Made by a program: the position numbers and the translations under genes. Positions 16,558 through 26,162 of a stretch of DNA of 64,000 nucleotides are shown here, piece by piece. The notes beneath the pieces were generated by a model. The model made no database searches. It had not been told where the DNA came from and was given only the letters and a program-made list of their open reading frames with translations. Position 1 is the stretch's first letter, and each line of letters opens with the position of its first letter. The DNA comes from CAKXIK01 sp050947015. Lineage in GTDB: Bacteria > Bacillota > Clostridia > Oscillospirales > Acutalibacteraceae. Location of the stretch: positions 62,001 through 126,000 of the forward strand of contig JBMNVT010000002.1 of the NCBI GenBank assembly GCA_050947015.1. The letters are read 5' to 3'.

Positions 16558-17658
16558 TTAAAGATTCTGATAATATTCAAGTAACTGTTTTAAACTTTTT
16601 GTTTTGGCAAAAACAGTAAATGGTTTTTCGATCAGAATATGAAGTGCATATGCAATACAGGTACTGACTCCATAAATACAAATAAAATTCTTATATGCAG
16701 ATCCCAGCGAAACGTACGGAATCAGGAAGAAATGAATTAAATAGATTCCAAAACTGATTTTGCCCAAAAATACAAACACTTTGTTTCCCAACAATTTTGA
16801 AAGGAAGCCGGTCGGATTCAACAACAAAAGCAATATCAATATGCCCGTTAAGGAACTGCACCACAGCGGCAATTGCCATCCGATATAATATTTCGCAAAT
16901 CGTTCGTCAAATCTGCTGAGCACGGAATTGGAAGACAAAACACAGCCTAACAGCAAAAGTAATGCTAAAACGTCAAAAATCATTCTGACGCTGCGATGTT
17001 TATTCCATTGCAAATTTGAAATTTTGTATGCGCGATAAACATATGCTGCTGCCATGCCAACGGTAAACTGCCAGATGCGGAAGACGCCGTTTCCGTTGTT
17101 TGCCCTTAACGAAAAAACATTAACCGTAAGATATTTCCATGTCAGGAAAGTAATAATCAGCAATACAGCTACGCACACAAGGTCGTTATACTTGCAGCGT
17201 ACCATCAGTTTAATACCTGTCAACAACAACATCAGCAGGGGTAAAATGAGATACATCAGCATCTCCTGCTGCAAAAACCACAGATGTCCCGTACAATTGG
17301 TAAAAATCATATTTTGAAAAAGAACAGTTTTACTTGCAAAAAACTTTCCTCCCGTGAGGAATTTAACCGTAAGCAAAATAAAATAATACAGCGGCAAAAT
17401 TCGAAAAATACGCCCGAAATAATAGTTCAACGTATATCTGGCCGACAAATACCGCTTTTCCCCGTTTTCTACAAAAGGCATCGCTGCAAAAAAACCGCTT
17501 AGGCAAAAGAAAATTGCGTTTCCCAGCCCACCCTGATTTAAAATATTAGTATGGCTTGCAACGACCAGGGTGACCGCGATCATCCGAATGCCGTCTAACG
17601 ACCGGTTTCTTTCTCCTTCTGTCTGTTTTTCAATTGACGCGTTTTTTTCATCGTCCAA
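16558..17658 (-). CDS. Membrane acyltransferase, OafA/YrhL-like (acyltransferase 3 family)
   Basis: A 366-residue integral membrane protein with about ten hydrophobic segments. The N terminus has RSLDGIRMIAVTLVVASH, the signature of acyltransferase family 3, whose members O-acetylate cell-wall or surface polysaccharides. The gene is clearly richer in A and T than its neighbours, which suggests horizontal acquisition. The ATG at 17679 lacks a ribosome binding site, whereas the TTG at 17658 has GGAGGGG five bases upstream and was preferred. It stands alone between the hydrogenase terminator and uvrA. The acceptor is unknown. Confidence 0.85.
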   Translation of the reverse strand: MDDEKNASIEKQTEGERNRSLDGIRMIAVTLVVASHTNILNQGGLGNAIFFCLSGFFAAMPFVENGEKRYLSARYTLNYYFGRIFRILPLYYFILLTVKFLTGGKFFASKTVLFQNMIFTNCTGHLWFLQQEMLMYLILPLLMLLLTGIKLMVRCKYNDLVCVAVLLIITFLTWKYLTVNVFSLRANNGNGVFRIWQFTVGMAAAYVYRAYKISNLQWNKHRSVRMIFDVLALLLLLGCVLSSNSVLSRFDERFAKYYIGWQLPLWCSSLTGILILLLLLNPTGFLSKLLGNKVFVFLGKISFGIYLIHFFLIPYVSLGSAYKNFICIYGVSTCIAYALHILIEKPFTVFAKTKSLKQLLEYYQNL

Positions 17659-17761
17659 CTTTTCCCCTCCGTGATTCATATTTAGCTGTTTTGTTGTTTC
17701 CTGTGGTGACCGTTGTACAAAACAACGTTTTCTGCAACGGGTCTGAATTTCAAATGCAAAC

Positions 17762-20590
17762 TTATTTATCCAGCATTTTTTTCAGATACTTACCAGTATA
17801 AGACGCTTCACAGGCGGCAACCTGCTCCGGCGTTCCAATGACAACTACCTCGCCGCCGCGGTTTCCGCCCTCGGGACCGAGGTCAATGATATAGTCGGCG
17901 GTTTTGATCACATCCAGATTGTGCTCGATCACAACGACCGTGTTTCCCGCATCGGTAAGGCTTTGCAGCACATCGATCAACTTGTGCACATCTGCAACAT
18001 GTAGCCCGGTGGTCGGCTCGTCAAGAATATAGATCGTGCGGCCGGTAGAACGGCGGGCAAGCTCGGTTGCCAACTTCACACGCTGCGCTTCTCCGCCGGA
18101 AAGCGTTGTCGCGGGCTGACCGATCTTTACATATCCAAGCCCAACCTCACAGAGCGTCTGCAGTTTGCGCCGAATTTTGGGCACATTGGAAAAGAACTCA
18201 AGCCCTTCCTCCACCGTCATTTCAAGCACATCGTAAATATTCTTCCCCTTATATTTGATCTCCAGCGTTTCGCGGTTATAACGCTTGCCGTTACAGACCT
18301 CGCACGGAACATAGACATCGGAAAGAAAATGCATTTCAATCTTTTTAATGCCGTCGCCTTCGCACGCCTCACAGCGCCCGCCTTTTACATTGAATGAAAA
18401 GCGGCTTGCACTGTAGCCGCGCAGCTTTGCGTCCTGCGTGGAGGCGTACAGTTCACGGATATCGTTGAACACACCGGTATAGGTTGCCGGGTTGGAACGC
18501 GGCGTCCGCCCAATCGGCGCCTGCGTAATATTGATGACTTTGTCAAGCTCCCTGATTCCACGAATCTCGCGGTGCTTGCCGGGACGAGATTTGGCTCCGT
18601 TCAGTTCTGCGGAAAGCCGCTTGTTCAGGATCTCATTGACCAACGAGGATTTTCCCGACCCGGAGACGCCCGTGACGCACACAAACATTCCAAGCGGAAA
18701 ATCGACCGTGATGTTTTTCAAATTATTTTGCTGTGCGCCGACAACCGTCAACTTTTTGCCGCTGCCCTTGCGGCGGGTTTTTGGCACCTCGATCTTCTTT
18801 TGGCCGCTGAGATATTGGCCCGTAACCGAACGCGGGCACTTCATGATCTCGCTCGCAGGGCCGGTGCAGACGATCTCCCCGCCGTGAATTCCCGCGCCGG
18901 GACCCACATCAATGATCGTGTCCGCGGCACGCATCGTATCTTCGTCGTGCTCCACCACCAACACCGTATTGCCGATGTCCCGCAGATGCTTGAGTGTGGC
19001 GAGCAGCTTGTCATTGTCGCGCTGATGCAGGCCAATGCTCGGCTCGTCCAGAATATAAATAACGCCCATCAAAGAGGAACCAATCTGCGTCGCCAGACGA
19101 ATACGCTGGCTTTCACCACCGGAGAGCGTGGCCGCCGAACGCGAAAGCGTCAGGTAATCAAGTCCCACATTTTTCAGGAAGGCGAGCCGGCTGCGAATCT
19201 CCTTCAGAATCAGGTCGCCAATCATGTGTTCCCGCTGCGTCAGCTCCAGCGTGTTGACAAAATCAAGCGCGTCGGAAACGGTTTTATCACAGAAATCGCT
19301 GATATTGATTCCGCCGACTGTTACGGCAAGGCTGACAGGATTCAGTCGCCTTCCATGGCACTCACTGCACGGAATGGCGCTCATATAAGCTTCGATTTCT
19401 TCCTTCATCCAATTGCTCTGTGTTTCGCGGAACCTCCGTTCCAGATTATTTACAATTCCCTCAAACTCCGTCATATAGGAGCCGCTGCCGTATTCATTGC
19501 GGCGCACCAGCTTAATACGCTCGCCGTTTGTGCCGTAAAGCAAAATATTCAAAACCTGTTCCGGCAGCTCGCCGACCGGCGTATCCATGGAAAAGTTGTA
19601 ATGCTTGGCAAGTGCTTCGTAATACATGGCCGCAATGGACGAACCGTCCGCATAGTACCAGCCGCTTGCTTTTACGGCGCCTTCCCGCAGGGAAAGTGAT
19701 TTGTTCGGGATCACCAGATCGGGATCGACACGCATGAAAACGCCGAGGCCGGTGCATTTGGGACAGGCCCCGAACGGGTTATTGAACGAAAACATCCGCG
19801 GCGTCAGTTCATCAATGCTGACGCCGTGGTCGGGACAGGCATAGCTTTGAGAAAAAAGCAGATCTTCACCGTCCACCACACTGACGACTGTCAGGCCGCC
19901 GCTGAGCCCGGAAGCGGTTTCGACCGAATCGGCCAGACGCGAACGGATATCCTGCTTTACCACGATCCGGTCCACCACGATCTCGATGGTGTGCTTTTTG
20001 TTTTTTTCCAGTTTAATGTTTTCGGAAAGGTCATACAGAATACCGTCTGCTCGGACACGGACATAGCCTGCTCGCCGTGCGGCCTCCAGTTCTTTGGCGT
20101 GTTCGCCTTTGCGCGCGCGGACAACGGGCGCCAAAATCTGTATTTTCTTGCCGTCGCCGAGCGCCAGCACCTGATCCACAATCTGATCCACCGTCTGCTG
20201 AACAATCTCTCTGCCGCAAACCGGGCAATGCGGCACACCGATGCGCGCAAACAGCAGACGCAGATAATCATAAATTTCAGTCACGGTTCCGACGGTGGAA
20301 CGCGGGTTTTTACTCGTCGTCTTCTGGTCAATGGAGATTGCCGGGGAAAGACCTTCGATGGAATCCACATCGGGCTTGTCCATCTGCCCCAAAAACATTC
20401 TTGCGTATGAGGAAAGCGATTCCACATATCGCCGCTGCCCTTCGGCATAAATCGTATCGAACGCAAGCGATGATTTTCCCGAACCGGAAAGCCCTGTGAG
20501 CACCACAAGCTGATCGCGCGGAATTTCCACATTGACGTTTTTTAAGTTGTGCTCACGGGCACCCTTGACAACAATATTTTTGTTTGACAC
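17762..20590 (-). CDS. uvrA: Excinuclease ABC subunit A
   Basis: A 942-residue DNA-damage sensor of nucleotide excision repair with two ABC ATPase modules. Walker A motifs are GLSGSGKSS near the N terminus and GVSGSGKSS in the second half; the signature LSGGESQRIRLA and LSGGEAQRVKLA lie before the two Walker B motifs (YILDEPSIGLHQRD, YILDEPTTGLH). Zinc-finger cysteines are CPVC and CEACEGDG...CEVC. The open frame begins at 20632; the GTG at 20590 gives MSNKNIVVKGAREHNLKNV, the usual N terminus. It follows uvrB by 57 bases in the radC-uvrB-uvrA operon. Confidence 0.96.
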   Translation of the reverse strand: MSNKNIVVKGAREHNLKNVNVEIPRDQLVVLTGLSGSGKSSLAFDTIYAEGQRRYVESLSSYARMFLGQMDKPDVDSIEGLSPAISIDQKTTSKNPRSTVGTVTEIYDYLRLLFARIGVPHCPVCGREIVQQTVDQIVDQVLALGDGKKIQILAPVVRARKGEHAKELEAARRAGYVRVRADGILYDLSENIKLEKNKKHTIEIVVDRIVVKQDIRSRLADSVETASGLSGGLTVVSVVDGEDLLFSQSYACPDHGVSIDELTPRMFSFNNPFGACPKCTGLGVFMRVDPDLVIPNKSLSLREGAVKASGWYYADGSSIAAMYYEALAKHYNFSMDTPVGELPEQVLNILLYGTNGERIKLVRRNEYGSGSYMTEFEGIVNNLERRFRETQSNWMKEEIEAYMSAIPCSECHGRRLNPVSLAVTVGGINISDFCDKTVSDALDFVNTLELTQREHMIGDLILKEIRSRLAFLKNVGLDYLTLSRSAATLSGGESQRIRLATQIGSSLMGVIYILDEPSIGLHQRDNDKLLATLKHLRDIGNTVLVVEHDEDTMRAADTIIDVGPGAGIHGGEIVCTGPASEIMKCPRSVTGQYLSGQKKIEVPKTRRKGSGKKLTVVGAQQNNLKNITVDFPLGMFVCVTGVSGSGKSSLVNEILNKRLSAELNGAKSRPGKHREIRGIRELDKVINITQAPIGRTPRSNPATYTGVFNDIRELYASTQDAKLRGYSASRFSFNVKGGRCEACEGDGIKKIEMHFLSDVYVPCEVCNGKRYNRETLEIKYKGKNIYDVLEMTVEEGLEFFSNVPKIRRKLQTLCEVGLGYVKIGQPATTLSGGEAQRVKLATELARRSTGRTIYILDEPTTGLHVADVHKLIDVLQSLTDAGNTVVVIEHNLDVIKTADYIIDLGPEGGNRGGEVVVIGTPEQVAACEASYTGKYLKKMLDK

Positions 20591-20647
20591 CTGATTACAC
20601 CGGTCCTTCCGCTTCAATAAGCCTCGCGGCACACTCCCGCAGGCAAG

Positions 20648-22639
20648 TTATTTCGGTACATTCAGCTGCACCTTGTCCTCATTGCGCAGCTTTTGAATCC
20701 GGTCGCGCAGATACGCTGCGTGCTCAAATTCCAACAGCTTTGCGGCGGCCTTCATTTCTTTTGTAAGCTGCACAATCAGTTCCTCACGTTCGGCGTGGGA
20801 AAGCTTTTTGCCTTTCTTTTTGCTCTTTTCATCTGTTGCCTTGCTGCTGATCTCGATCAGATCGGCCACCTTTTTTACAATCGTTTTCGGCACGATTCCA
20901 TGCGACTGATTATACGCCTGCTGAACCTTGCGACGGCGCTCTGTTTCACGAATGGCGCTTTCCATCGACGGCGTAACGGTATCTGCATACATCACCACCT
21001 GACCTTCGGCATTGCGCGCCGCGCGACCGATCGTCTGAATCAACGAAGTCTCCGAACGAAGGAAACCTTCCTTATCGGCGTCGAGAATTGCAACAAGCGA
21101 AACCTCCGGAATATCCAAGCCTTCGCGCAGCAGGTTGATTCCGACGAGCACGTCGAATTCTCCAAGCCGCAGATCGCGGATGATCTCCATGCGCTCTACC
21201 GTATCGATATCGTGGTGCATATACCGCACACGGATGCCGACACCCTCGAGATACGCCGTCAGATCCTCGGCCATCTTTTTGGTCAGCGTGGTCACAAGCA
21301 CCCGCTGCTGTTTTGCGCTGCGGGTATTGATCTCGGAGATCAGATCGTCGATCTGTCCTTCCGTCGGACGCACTGAGATCTCCGGGTCAAGCAGACCGGT
21401 CGGTCGGATCACCTGTTCCACAATTTGCTCGCTCTTTTCCTTTTCAAACGGACCCGGCGTTGCACTGACAAAAATAACCTGATTCACCCTCTGATAAAAT
21501 TCATCAAAGTTGAGCGGACGGTTATCGAAAGCGGACGGCAGACGGAAACCGTAATTGACCAGCGCCTCCTTGCGGGCGCGATCCCCTGCATACATTCCGC
21601 GTACCTGAGGGACGGTAACATGAGATTCGTCGATAAACAACAGGTAATCCTTCGGGAAATAATCGAGCAGCGTATAAGGGGAGCTGCCCGGCGCGCGGCG
21701 GGAAAGCACGCGCGAATAATTCTCGATCCCCTTGCAGAAGCCGATCTCCTGCAGCATTTCAATGTCATACTTGGTGCGCTGCTCAATGCGCTGGGCTTCG
21801 ATCAGCTTGTCGTTTTCTCTGAACCAGCGTACCCGCTCCCCCATTTCGACTTCCAGCTCGGCCACTGCCTCGCGCATTTTTTCCTGCGGCACAATGTAAT
21901 GTGAGGCAGGATAAATTGCCGCGTGGCGTAGATTGGCGACCAGCTCCCCGGTCAGCGGGTTTACCTCACTGACCCGGTCAATTTCATCACCGAAGAATTC
22001 TACACGGATAATATTCTCGCCCGACGCTGCCGGAAAAATTTCCACAACATCGCCGCGCACACGAAACTTGTTGCGCGTCAGGCTGACATCGTTGCGTTCA
22101 TACTGCAGTTCCACCAGCTTTTTCAGCAACCCATCGCGATCTTTCTGCATGCCTGGCCGCAGCGAAATCACCATGCTGCGGTAATCAATCGGGTTGCCTA
22201 GGCTGTAAATGCACGAAACACTCGCCACAATAATGACGTCGCGGCGCTCCGAAAGCGCCAGTGTTGCCGAGTGACGCAGTTTATCGATTTCGTCATTAAT
22301 GGCGGAATCCTTCTCTATATAAGTGTCCGTCGTCGGAATATACGCTTCCGGCTGGTAATAGTCATAATAAGAGACAAAGTACTCCACCGCATTTTCCGGA
22401 AAAAATTCGCGGAACTCGCTGCAAAGCTGTGCTGCCAGCGTTTTGTTATGCGCCAGCACCAGCGTGGGACGGTTGAGGTTCGCAATGATATTGGCCATGG
22501 TGAAGGTTTTGCCGGAACCGGTAACACCCATCAAAGCCTGTTCCCGATAACCGTTCCGAACGCCTTCCGTCAGCTCGCTGATCGCCTCGGGCTGATCGCC
22601 GGTCGGCCGATATTCACTGTGTAAAATAAATTTGTCCAT
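20648..22639 (-). CDS. uvrB: Excinuclease ABC subunit B
   Basis: A 663-residue helicase-like protein that receives damaged DNA from UvrA and recruits UvrC. It shows Walker A GVTGSGKTFT, the beta-hairpin region YYDYYQPEAYIPTTDTYIEKD, the DEAD-type box IDESH, helicase motifs TLTKKMAEDL and QTIGRAARN, and a C-terminal UVR motif (LTKEMKAAAKLLEFEHAAYLRD). The ATG at 22639 follows GGAGGAG at six bases; the longer frame from GTG 22657 overlaps the radC stop and is not preferred. Confidence 0.96.
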   Translation of the reverse strand: MDKFILHSEYRPTGDQPEAISELTEGVRNGYREQALMGVTGSGKTFTMANIIANLNRPTLVLAHNKTLAAQLCSEFREFFPENAVEYFVSYYDYYQPEAYIPTTDTYIEKDSAINDEIDKLRHSATLALSERRDVIIVASVSCIYSLGNPIDYRSMVISLRPGMQKDRDGLLKKLVELQYERNDVSLTRNKFRVRGDVVEIFPAASGENIIRVEFFGDEIDRVSEVNPLTGELVANLRHAAIYPASHYIVPQEKMREAVAELEVEMGERVRWFRENDKLIEAQRIEQRTKYDIEMLQEIGFCKGIENYSRVLSRRAPGSSPYTLLDYFPKDYLLFIDESHVTVPQVRGMYAGDRARKEALVNYGFRLPSAFDNRPLNFDEFYQRVNQVIFVSATPGPFEKEKSEQIVEQVIRPTGLLDPEISVRPTEGQIDDLISEINTRSAKQQRVLVTTLTKKMAEDLTAYLEGVGIRVRYMHHDIDTVERMEIIRDLRLGEFDVLVGINLLREGLDIPEVSLVAILDADKEGFLRSETSLIQTIGRAARNAEGQVVMYADTVTPSMESAIRETERRRKVQQAYNQSHGIVPKTIVKKVADLIEISSKATDEKSKKKGKKLSHAEREELIVQLTKEMKAAAKLLEFEHAAYLRDRIQKLRNEDKVQLNVPK

Positions 22640-22653
22640 TGAAAGCTCCTCCG

Positions 22654-23340
22654 TCACTCACGCAGATCTGCTAAAATTCCGCTGTCGGCAAGGGAAACGT
22701 AATCGCCATCGGCCACAATAATATGATCGATCAGGTGCACGCCGACAGAGGCAAGCGCTTTTGCAATCGCCCGCGTTGTCTCCAAATCATTCTGAGACGG
22801 CAGCGCAATCCCGCTGGGGTGATTGTGCGCCAGAATTGCAGACGAAGATTTGAATTTCATACCGAGGGAAAGCAGCCTGCGAATATCCACATCTGCGGAA
22901 TTAAAACCTCCGCGGGCAACCGTATCGCAAAAACGGATTTTTCCCGTCACAGAAATCAGCAGCAAAACCACAATTTCCTCCTGCACACCGATAAACCGCG
23001 CGGAAAGATATCTTCCGGCTTCCTCGGAGGAATGAATGCACTCCCCCTGCGGTCGGGAAACATCCTCCATGTATTTTCGGCAGATTTGCGGAATAAAATG
23101 CAAAAAGGACGCCGCCTGAGGGCCAATCCCTTCAATTTTTCGCAGTTCTTCCTCGGGAGCCTCCAGAACGGCGGAAAGTGAGCCGAAGGTTTCTTCCAGC
23201 CGATGTGCAATTTCGTTGGTATCCTTGCGCGGAATCGCGTAAAAAAGCAGCAGTTCGAGCACGTTGTGTGTTTCAAAGGCGTCAAGCCCTTCTGTTTCAT
23301 ATCTGCGGCGCAGGCGTTCGCGGTGACCCTCATGTTCCAT
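22654..23340 (-). CDS. radC: RadC-family JAB1/MPN protein
   Basis: A 228-residue protein with an N-terminal helix-hairpin-helix region (EEELRKIEGIGPQAASFL) and a C-terminal JAB1/MPN metalloprotein domain (SSAILAHNHPSGIALPSQND, the HxHPSG...D metal site). The family is annotated RadC or YeeS; its biochemical role is unsettled despite its name. GGGAGG lies before the ATG at 23340, chosen over an upstream ATG. First gene of the radC-uvrB-uvrA operon, 14 bases before uvrB, which suggests a DNA-repair context. Confidence 0.9.
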   Translation of the reverse strand: MEHEGHRERLRRRYETEGLDAFETHNVLELLLFYAIPRKDTNEIAHRLEETFGSLSAVLEAPEEELRKIEGIGPQAASFLHFIPQICRKYMEDVSRPQGECIHSSEEAGRYLSARFIGVQEEIVVLLLISVTGKIRFCDTVARGGFNSADVDIRRLLSLGMKFKSSSAILAHNHPSGIALPSQNDLETTRAIAKALASVGVHLIDHIIVADGDYVSLADSGILADLRE

Positions 23341-23377
23341 CTGATTTCCTCCCGCCCGAAGAAAGTCCACGGGTTTC

Positions 23378-23406
23378 AGTATAGCATTTTCGGTTCAAAT
23401 ATGCAA
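23378..23406 (-). promoter_or_regulatory. Promoter of radC-uvrB-uvrA
   Basis: TTGCAT (23406-23401), 17-base spacer and TATACT (23383-23378) on the minus strand, in the short gap between the LysR gene and radC. No LexA-type palindrome was recognised. Confidence 0.6.
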
Positions 23407-23418
23407 TAGTTCCGCACA

Positions 23419-24321
23419 TTAAACCTCATATTTCTTTGCCATATCGTAATATATGCGGGTAATCCCCTGCAGAATATCCGCATGTGCAAAATCCTTGTGA
23501 TAAACAATGTTTACCTCCCGGATCATGCTCAGATTCTCCACCGGCAGCACCTTGAGCTTGCCCTTACGCACCTCATCCATGCAGGCGCTCTTGGCCAGAA
23601 TGGAGACGCCAAAATCACGGCGGATCAAATCCTTGATCGTCGCAATATTGTCCACCTCAAGAATTACATTAAACTCCTCAATGGAAACATTGTTGCTTTC
23701 CAGATGAGAAATAAAAAGGTTGCGTGTCCCTGAATTCGGCAGACGCAAAATCATTTTTTCATTTTTTAATTCATCCAGCGTTACCATGCTCTTTTTGGCA
23801 AGTGGGTTATTGTTTGAGACAGCCAGCATCAGACAATCGGTATCCACCAAAACGGAGCTCAGATTAGGGTCGGCAATTTTACCTTCCACAATCGCCAAAT
23901 CAATCTCATAATTTTTCAGCTTAATATAAAGATTATTTATTGTATCAGAAAGAATTGTAAGCTTCACATTATTCTGTTCATTGCAGTATTTTGCGAGTAC
24001 CTCCGCCATCAGATTACTTTCGGCCGTGTGGGTCAACCCGACCGAGAGGCGCGTGGCGTGCTGCTTGGCATCCGTCAGATTTTGCTGCATATTCAAATAG
24101 AGCATTTTGATCCGCTTCGCATATTTTACAACAATTTCACCTTCTGCGGTCAGTTTTAAACCGCCTTCTCCACGATTGAAAATGCGCGTGTTCAAATCTT
24201 TTTCCAACTGCTTGATATGCTGGCTGACCGCGGGCTGTGTCAGCGAAAGTTCTTCGGCCGCGCGGGTAAAATTGCCTGTTTCGCATACCCTGAGCAGCGT
24301 TTCAATTTTAGGATCGATCAT
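23419..24321 (-). CDS. LysR-family transcriptional regulator
   Basis: A 300-residue LysR regulator with an N-terminal winged helix-turn-helix (FTRAAEELSLTQPAVSQHIKQLEKDL) and a C-terminal effector-binding domain from about residue 90. GGAGG lies before the ATG. It is divergent from the cation/proton antiporter gene with 171 bases between them, the normal arrangement for a LysR regulator and its target. The ligand cannot be predicted from the sequence. Confidence 0.9.
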   Translation of the reverse strand: MIDPKIETLLRVCETGNFTRAAEELSLTQPAVSQHIKQLEKDLNTRIFNRGEGGLKLTAEGEIVVKYAKRIKMLYLNMQQNLTDAKQHATRLSVGLTHTAESNLMAEVLAKYCNEQNNVKLTILSDTINNLYIKLKNYEIDLAIVEGKIADPNLSSVLVDTDCLMLAVSNNNPLAKKSMVTLDELKNEKMILRLPNSGTRNLFISHLESNNVSIEEFNVILEVDNIATIKDLIRRDFGVSILAKSACMDEVRKGKLKVLPVENLSMIREVNIVYHKDFAHADILQGITRIYYDMAKKYEV

Positions 24322-24371
24322 GCCAATCCTCCTTCATAATATAATTTTATACATCATTAATCAAACATAAT

Positions 24372-24399
24372 TTGACTTTATTCTATTGAACGATATAAT
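24372..24399 (+). promoter_or_regulatory. Promoter of the antiporter gene
   Basis: TTGACT (24372-24377), 16-base spacer and perfect TATAAT (24394-24399) in the divergent lysR/antiporter gap. The surrounding AT-rich stretch is where LysR binding would be expected; no single clear site was chosen. Confidence 0.65.
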
Positions 24400-24492
24400 G
24401 TTACCATAATGAGATAAAAAACGCAACGGTTGGAAGCGATGCTTACAGGAAATTTTTTATATTTTTCAGTAAAATGAAAGGGGCGAATTGCC

Positions 24493-25845
24493 GTGAAACT
24501 ATACTCGTTTTATCAGAACCTCAGCAGCGGCACCGTCATCCTGATTGCATTGGCGGTTATCCTTTTCTCTGGATTTCTCGTTACGCGAATCACCAAACTG
24601 CTTCACCTGCCGAACGTCAGCGGGTACATTTTGGCGGGTATTCTGATCGGTCCGTATGTACTCGGCGCTATTCCTCCTTCCTTGACAGAGGGGATGGGAT
24701 TTATCAGCGACATTGCGCTTGCGTTTATCGCTTTTGGCGTAGGAAAATTTTTTAAAAAGAAGGTTATTCGGCGAACCGGCAGCCGTATTGTAATTATTAC
24801 TGCGCTGGAATCGCTGTTGGCCGGTGTTCTGGTTACGTTCGGTATGCTGCTGATTTTTGGCCTGGATTTAAAATTTTGCCTGCTGCTGGGCGCCATCGCC
24901 ACCGCCACCGCCCCTGCCAGCACAATGATGACGATTAACCAATATCACGCAAAGGGTGAGTTTGTCAATACACTGCTGCAGGTGGTTGCTTTGGACGATG
25001 TCGTCTGCCTTCTGGCCTTCAGCGCCGTTACCGCCGTGGCCGGTTCGGAAAGTGGTTCCGCTTCTGCCTGGGATGTTATTCTTCCAATTCTTTATAACCT
25101 TGGGGCAATCGTTTTGGGTTTTCTTTGCGGTTTTTTGCTCGGTCGGCTGCTCACCCCACAGCGCAGCAAGGATAATCGGCTGATCCTGGCAATCGCCATG
25201 CTGCTCGGTCTCTGCGGAATCTGCGCAGCCGTTAATGTGTCCCCTCTGCTTTCCTGCATGGTGTTTGGCGCTGCTTACATCAATCTGACTCGCGACAAGA
25301 AGCTGTTTCGTCAGCTTAACAACTTTACTCCACCGGTGCTCTCCATTTTCTTTATTATGTCCGGTATGAACCTTGACGTGGCAGCCCTCGGCACGATCGG
25401 CGTGGTAGGAATCGCCTACTTCCTGATTCGGATTGCCGGAAAATATGTTGGAGCCTTTCTTGGGTGTGCCTTCACAAAGTCTCCGGTCAAAACGAGAAAT
25501 TATCTTGGGCTTGGGTTGATTCCGCAGGCCGGCGTTGCGATTGGTCTGGCATTTTTGGGACAGCGGATGCTCCCCCCGGAATTAGGCAATGCTTTTTTAA
25601 CCATCATCCTCTGTTCCTCTGTTTTGTATGAATTGATCGGTCCTGCCAGTGCAAAGGCCGCTTTGGTGCTGGCAGGCGTTATTCCGAAAAATGTTCCCGC
25701 CGCAGCAGAAGAGCTGGACGCAGGCTCCGGTGAGCCGGAACTGACCGACGCAACGATTTCACCCGAGGACGACTTGAATACTTCCGAACGCTCTGCTTGC
25801 TGTGAATGCGGCGGCAAAACACAGAGCTGTGAAACTCAGCCGTGA
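24493..25845 (+). CDS. Cation/proton antiporter, CPA2 family
   Basis: A 450-residue membrane protein with about twelve hydrophobic segments and the Na+/H+ exchanger fold (HLPNVSGYILAGILIGPYVLG near the N terminus, then the ATATAPASTMMTINQYHAKG region, and DDVVCLLAF with the ion-binding aspartates). It should exchange monovalent cations for protons. There is no TrkA-N domain; instead there is a hydrophilic tail of about 60 residues ending in a cysteine cluster (CCECGGKTQSC). The start is GTG with GAAAGGGG upstream. It is probably controlled by the divergent LysR regulator. Confidence 0.85.
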   Translation: MKLYSFYQNLSSGTVILIALAVILFSGFLVTRITKLLHLPNVSGYILAGILIGPYVLGAIPPSLTEGMGFISDIALAFIAFGVGKFFKKKVIRRTGSRIVIITALESLLAGVLVTFGMLLIFGLDLKFCLLLGAIATATAPASTMMTINQYHAKGEFVNTLLQVVALDDVVCLLAFSAVTAVAGSESGSASAWDVILPILYNLGAIVLGFLCGFLLGRLLTPQRSKDNRLILAIAMLLGLCGICAAVNVSPLLSCMVFGAAYINLTRDKKLFRQLNNFTPPVLSIFFIMSGMNLDVAALGTIGVVGIAYFLIRIAGKYVGAFLGCAFTKSPVKTRNYLGLGLIPQAGVAIGLAFLGQRMLPPELGNAFLTIILCSSVLYELIGPASAKAALVLAGVIPKNVPAAAEELDAGSGEPELTDATISPEDDLNTSERSACCECGGKTQSCETQP

Positions 25846-25987
25846 CCGGACAAAAAATGAAAAAGATGCAGATCCCTTTCCAACGGGCACTGGTTCCATA
25901 CCGATGAACAAATGAATTTCATAGATAAATGGTTCATGCAGCTAACTTAAAAACGGTGCGGATGACAAAATCAAATCTTTGCGCCAC

Positions 25988-26033
25988 AAACAAAGACCGA
26001 TGTTGTCCGGACGGATGGCGTCGGTCTTTGTTT
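25988..26033 (+). terminator. Terminator after the antiporter gene
   Basis: AAACAAAGACCGA (25988-26000) pairs with TCGGTCTTTGTTT (26021-26033). The 20-base loop itself contains the palindrome GTCCGGAC. The hairpin lies 140 bases past the antiporter stop; nothing else was recognised between 25846 and 25987. Confidence 0.7.
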
Positions 26034-26090
26034 CACAGCACATTTTGATGAGTTGCGGCAAATTTTATGTTGATTTTTGGGGTTGACCGC

Positions 26091-26134
26091 TTGACAAATT
26101 CGACACCATAGTATACTATTTATATAGTGCACTA
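26091..26134 (+). promoter_or_regulatory. GntR-ABC operon promoter with two palindromic operators
   Basis: TTGACA (26091-26096) is followed by overlapping -10 candidates TATACT (26112-26117) and TACTAT (26114-26119). Two perfect palindromes lie here: ATAGTATACTAT (26108-26119), over the -10, and TAGTGCACTA (26125-26134), near the start site. They share AGTRYACT, and their centres are 16 bases apart. This fits autorepression by the YtrA-type regulator encoded next. Confidence 0.7.
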
Positions 26135-26162
26135 ATATCCTGTATGTAAGGAGGGTGTGTCA

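Noticed and set aside
18572..19699. A 375-codon open frame opposite uvrA
   Set aside because: Antisense shadow of uvrA; no domain or ribosome binding site.
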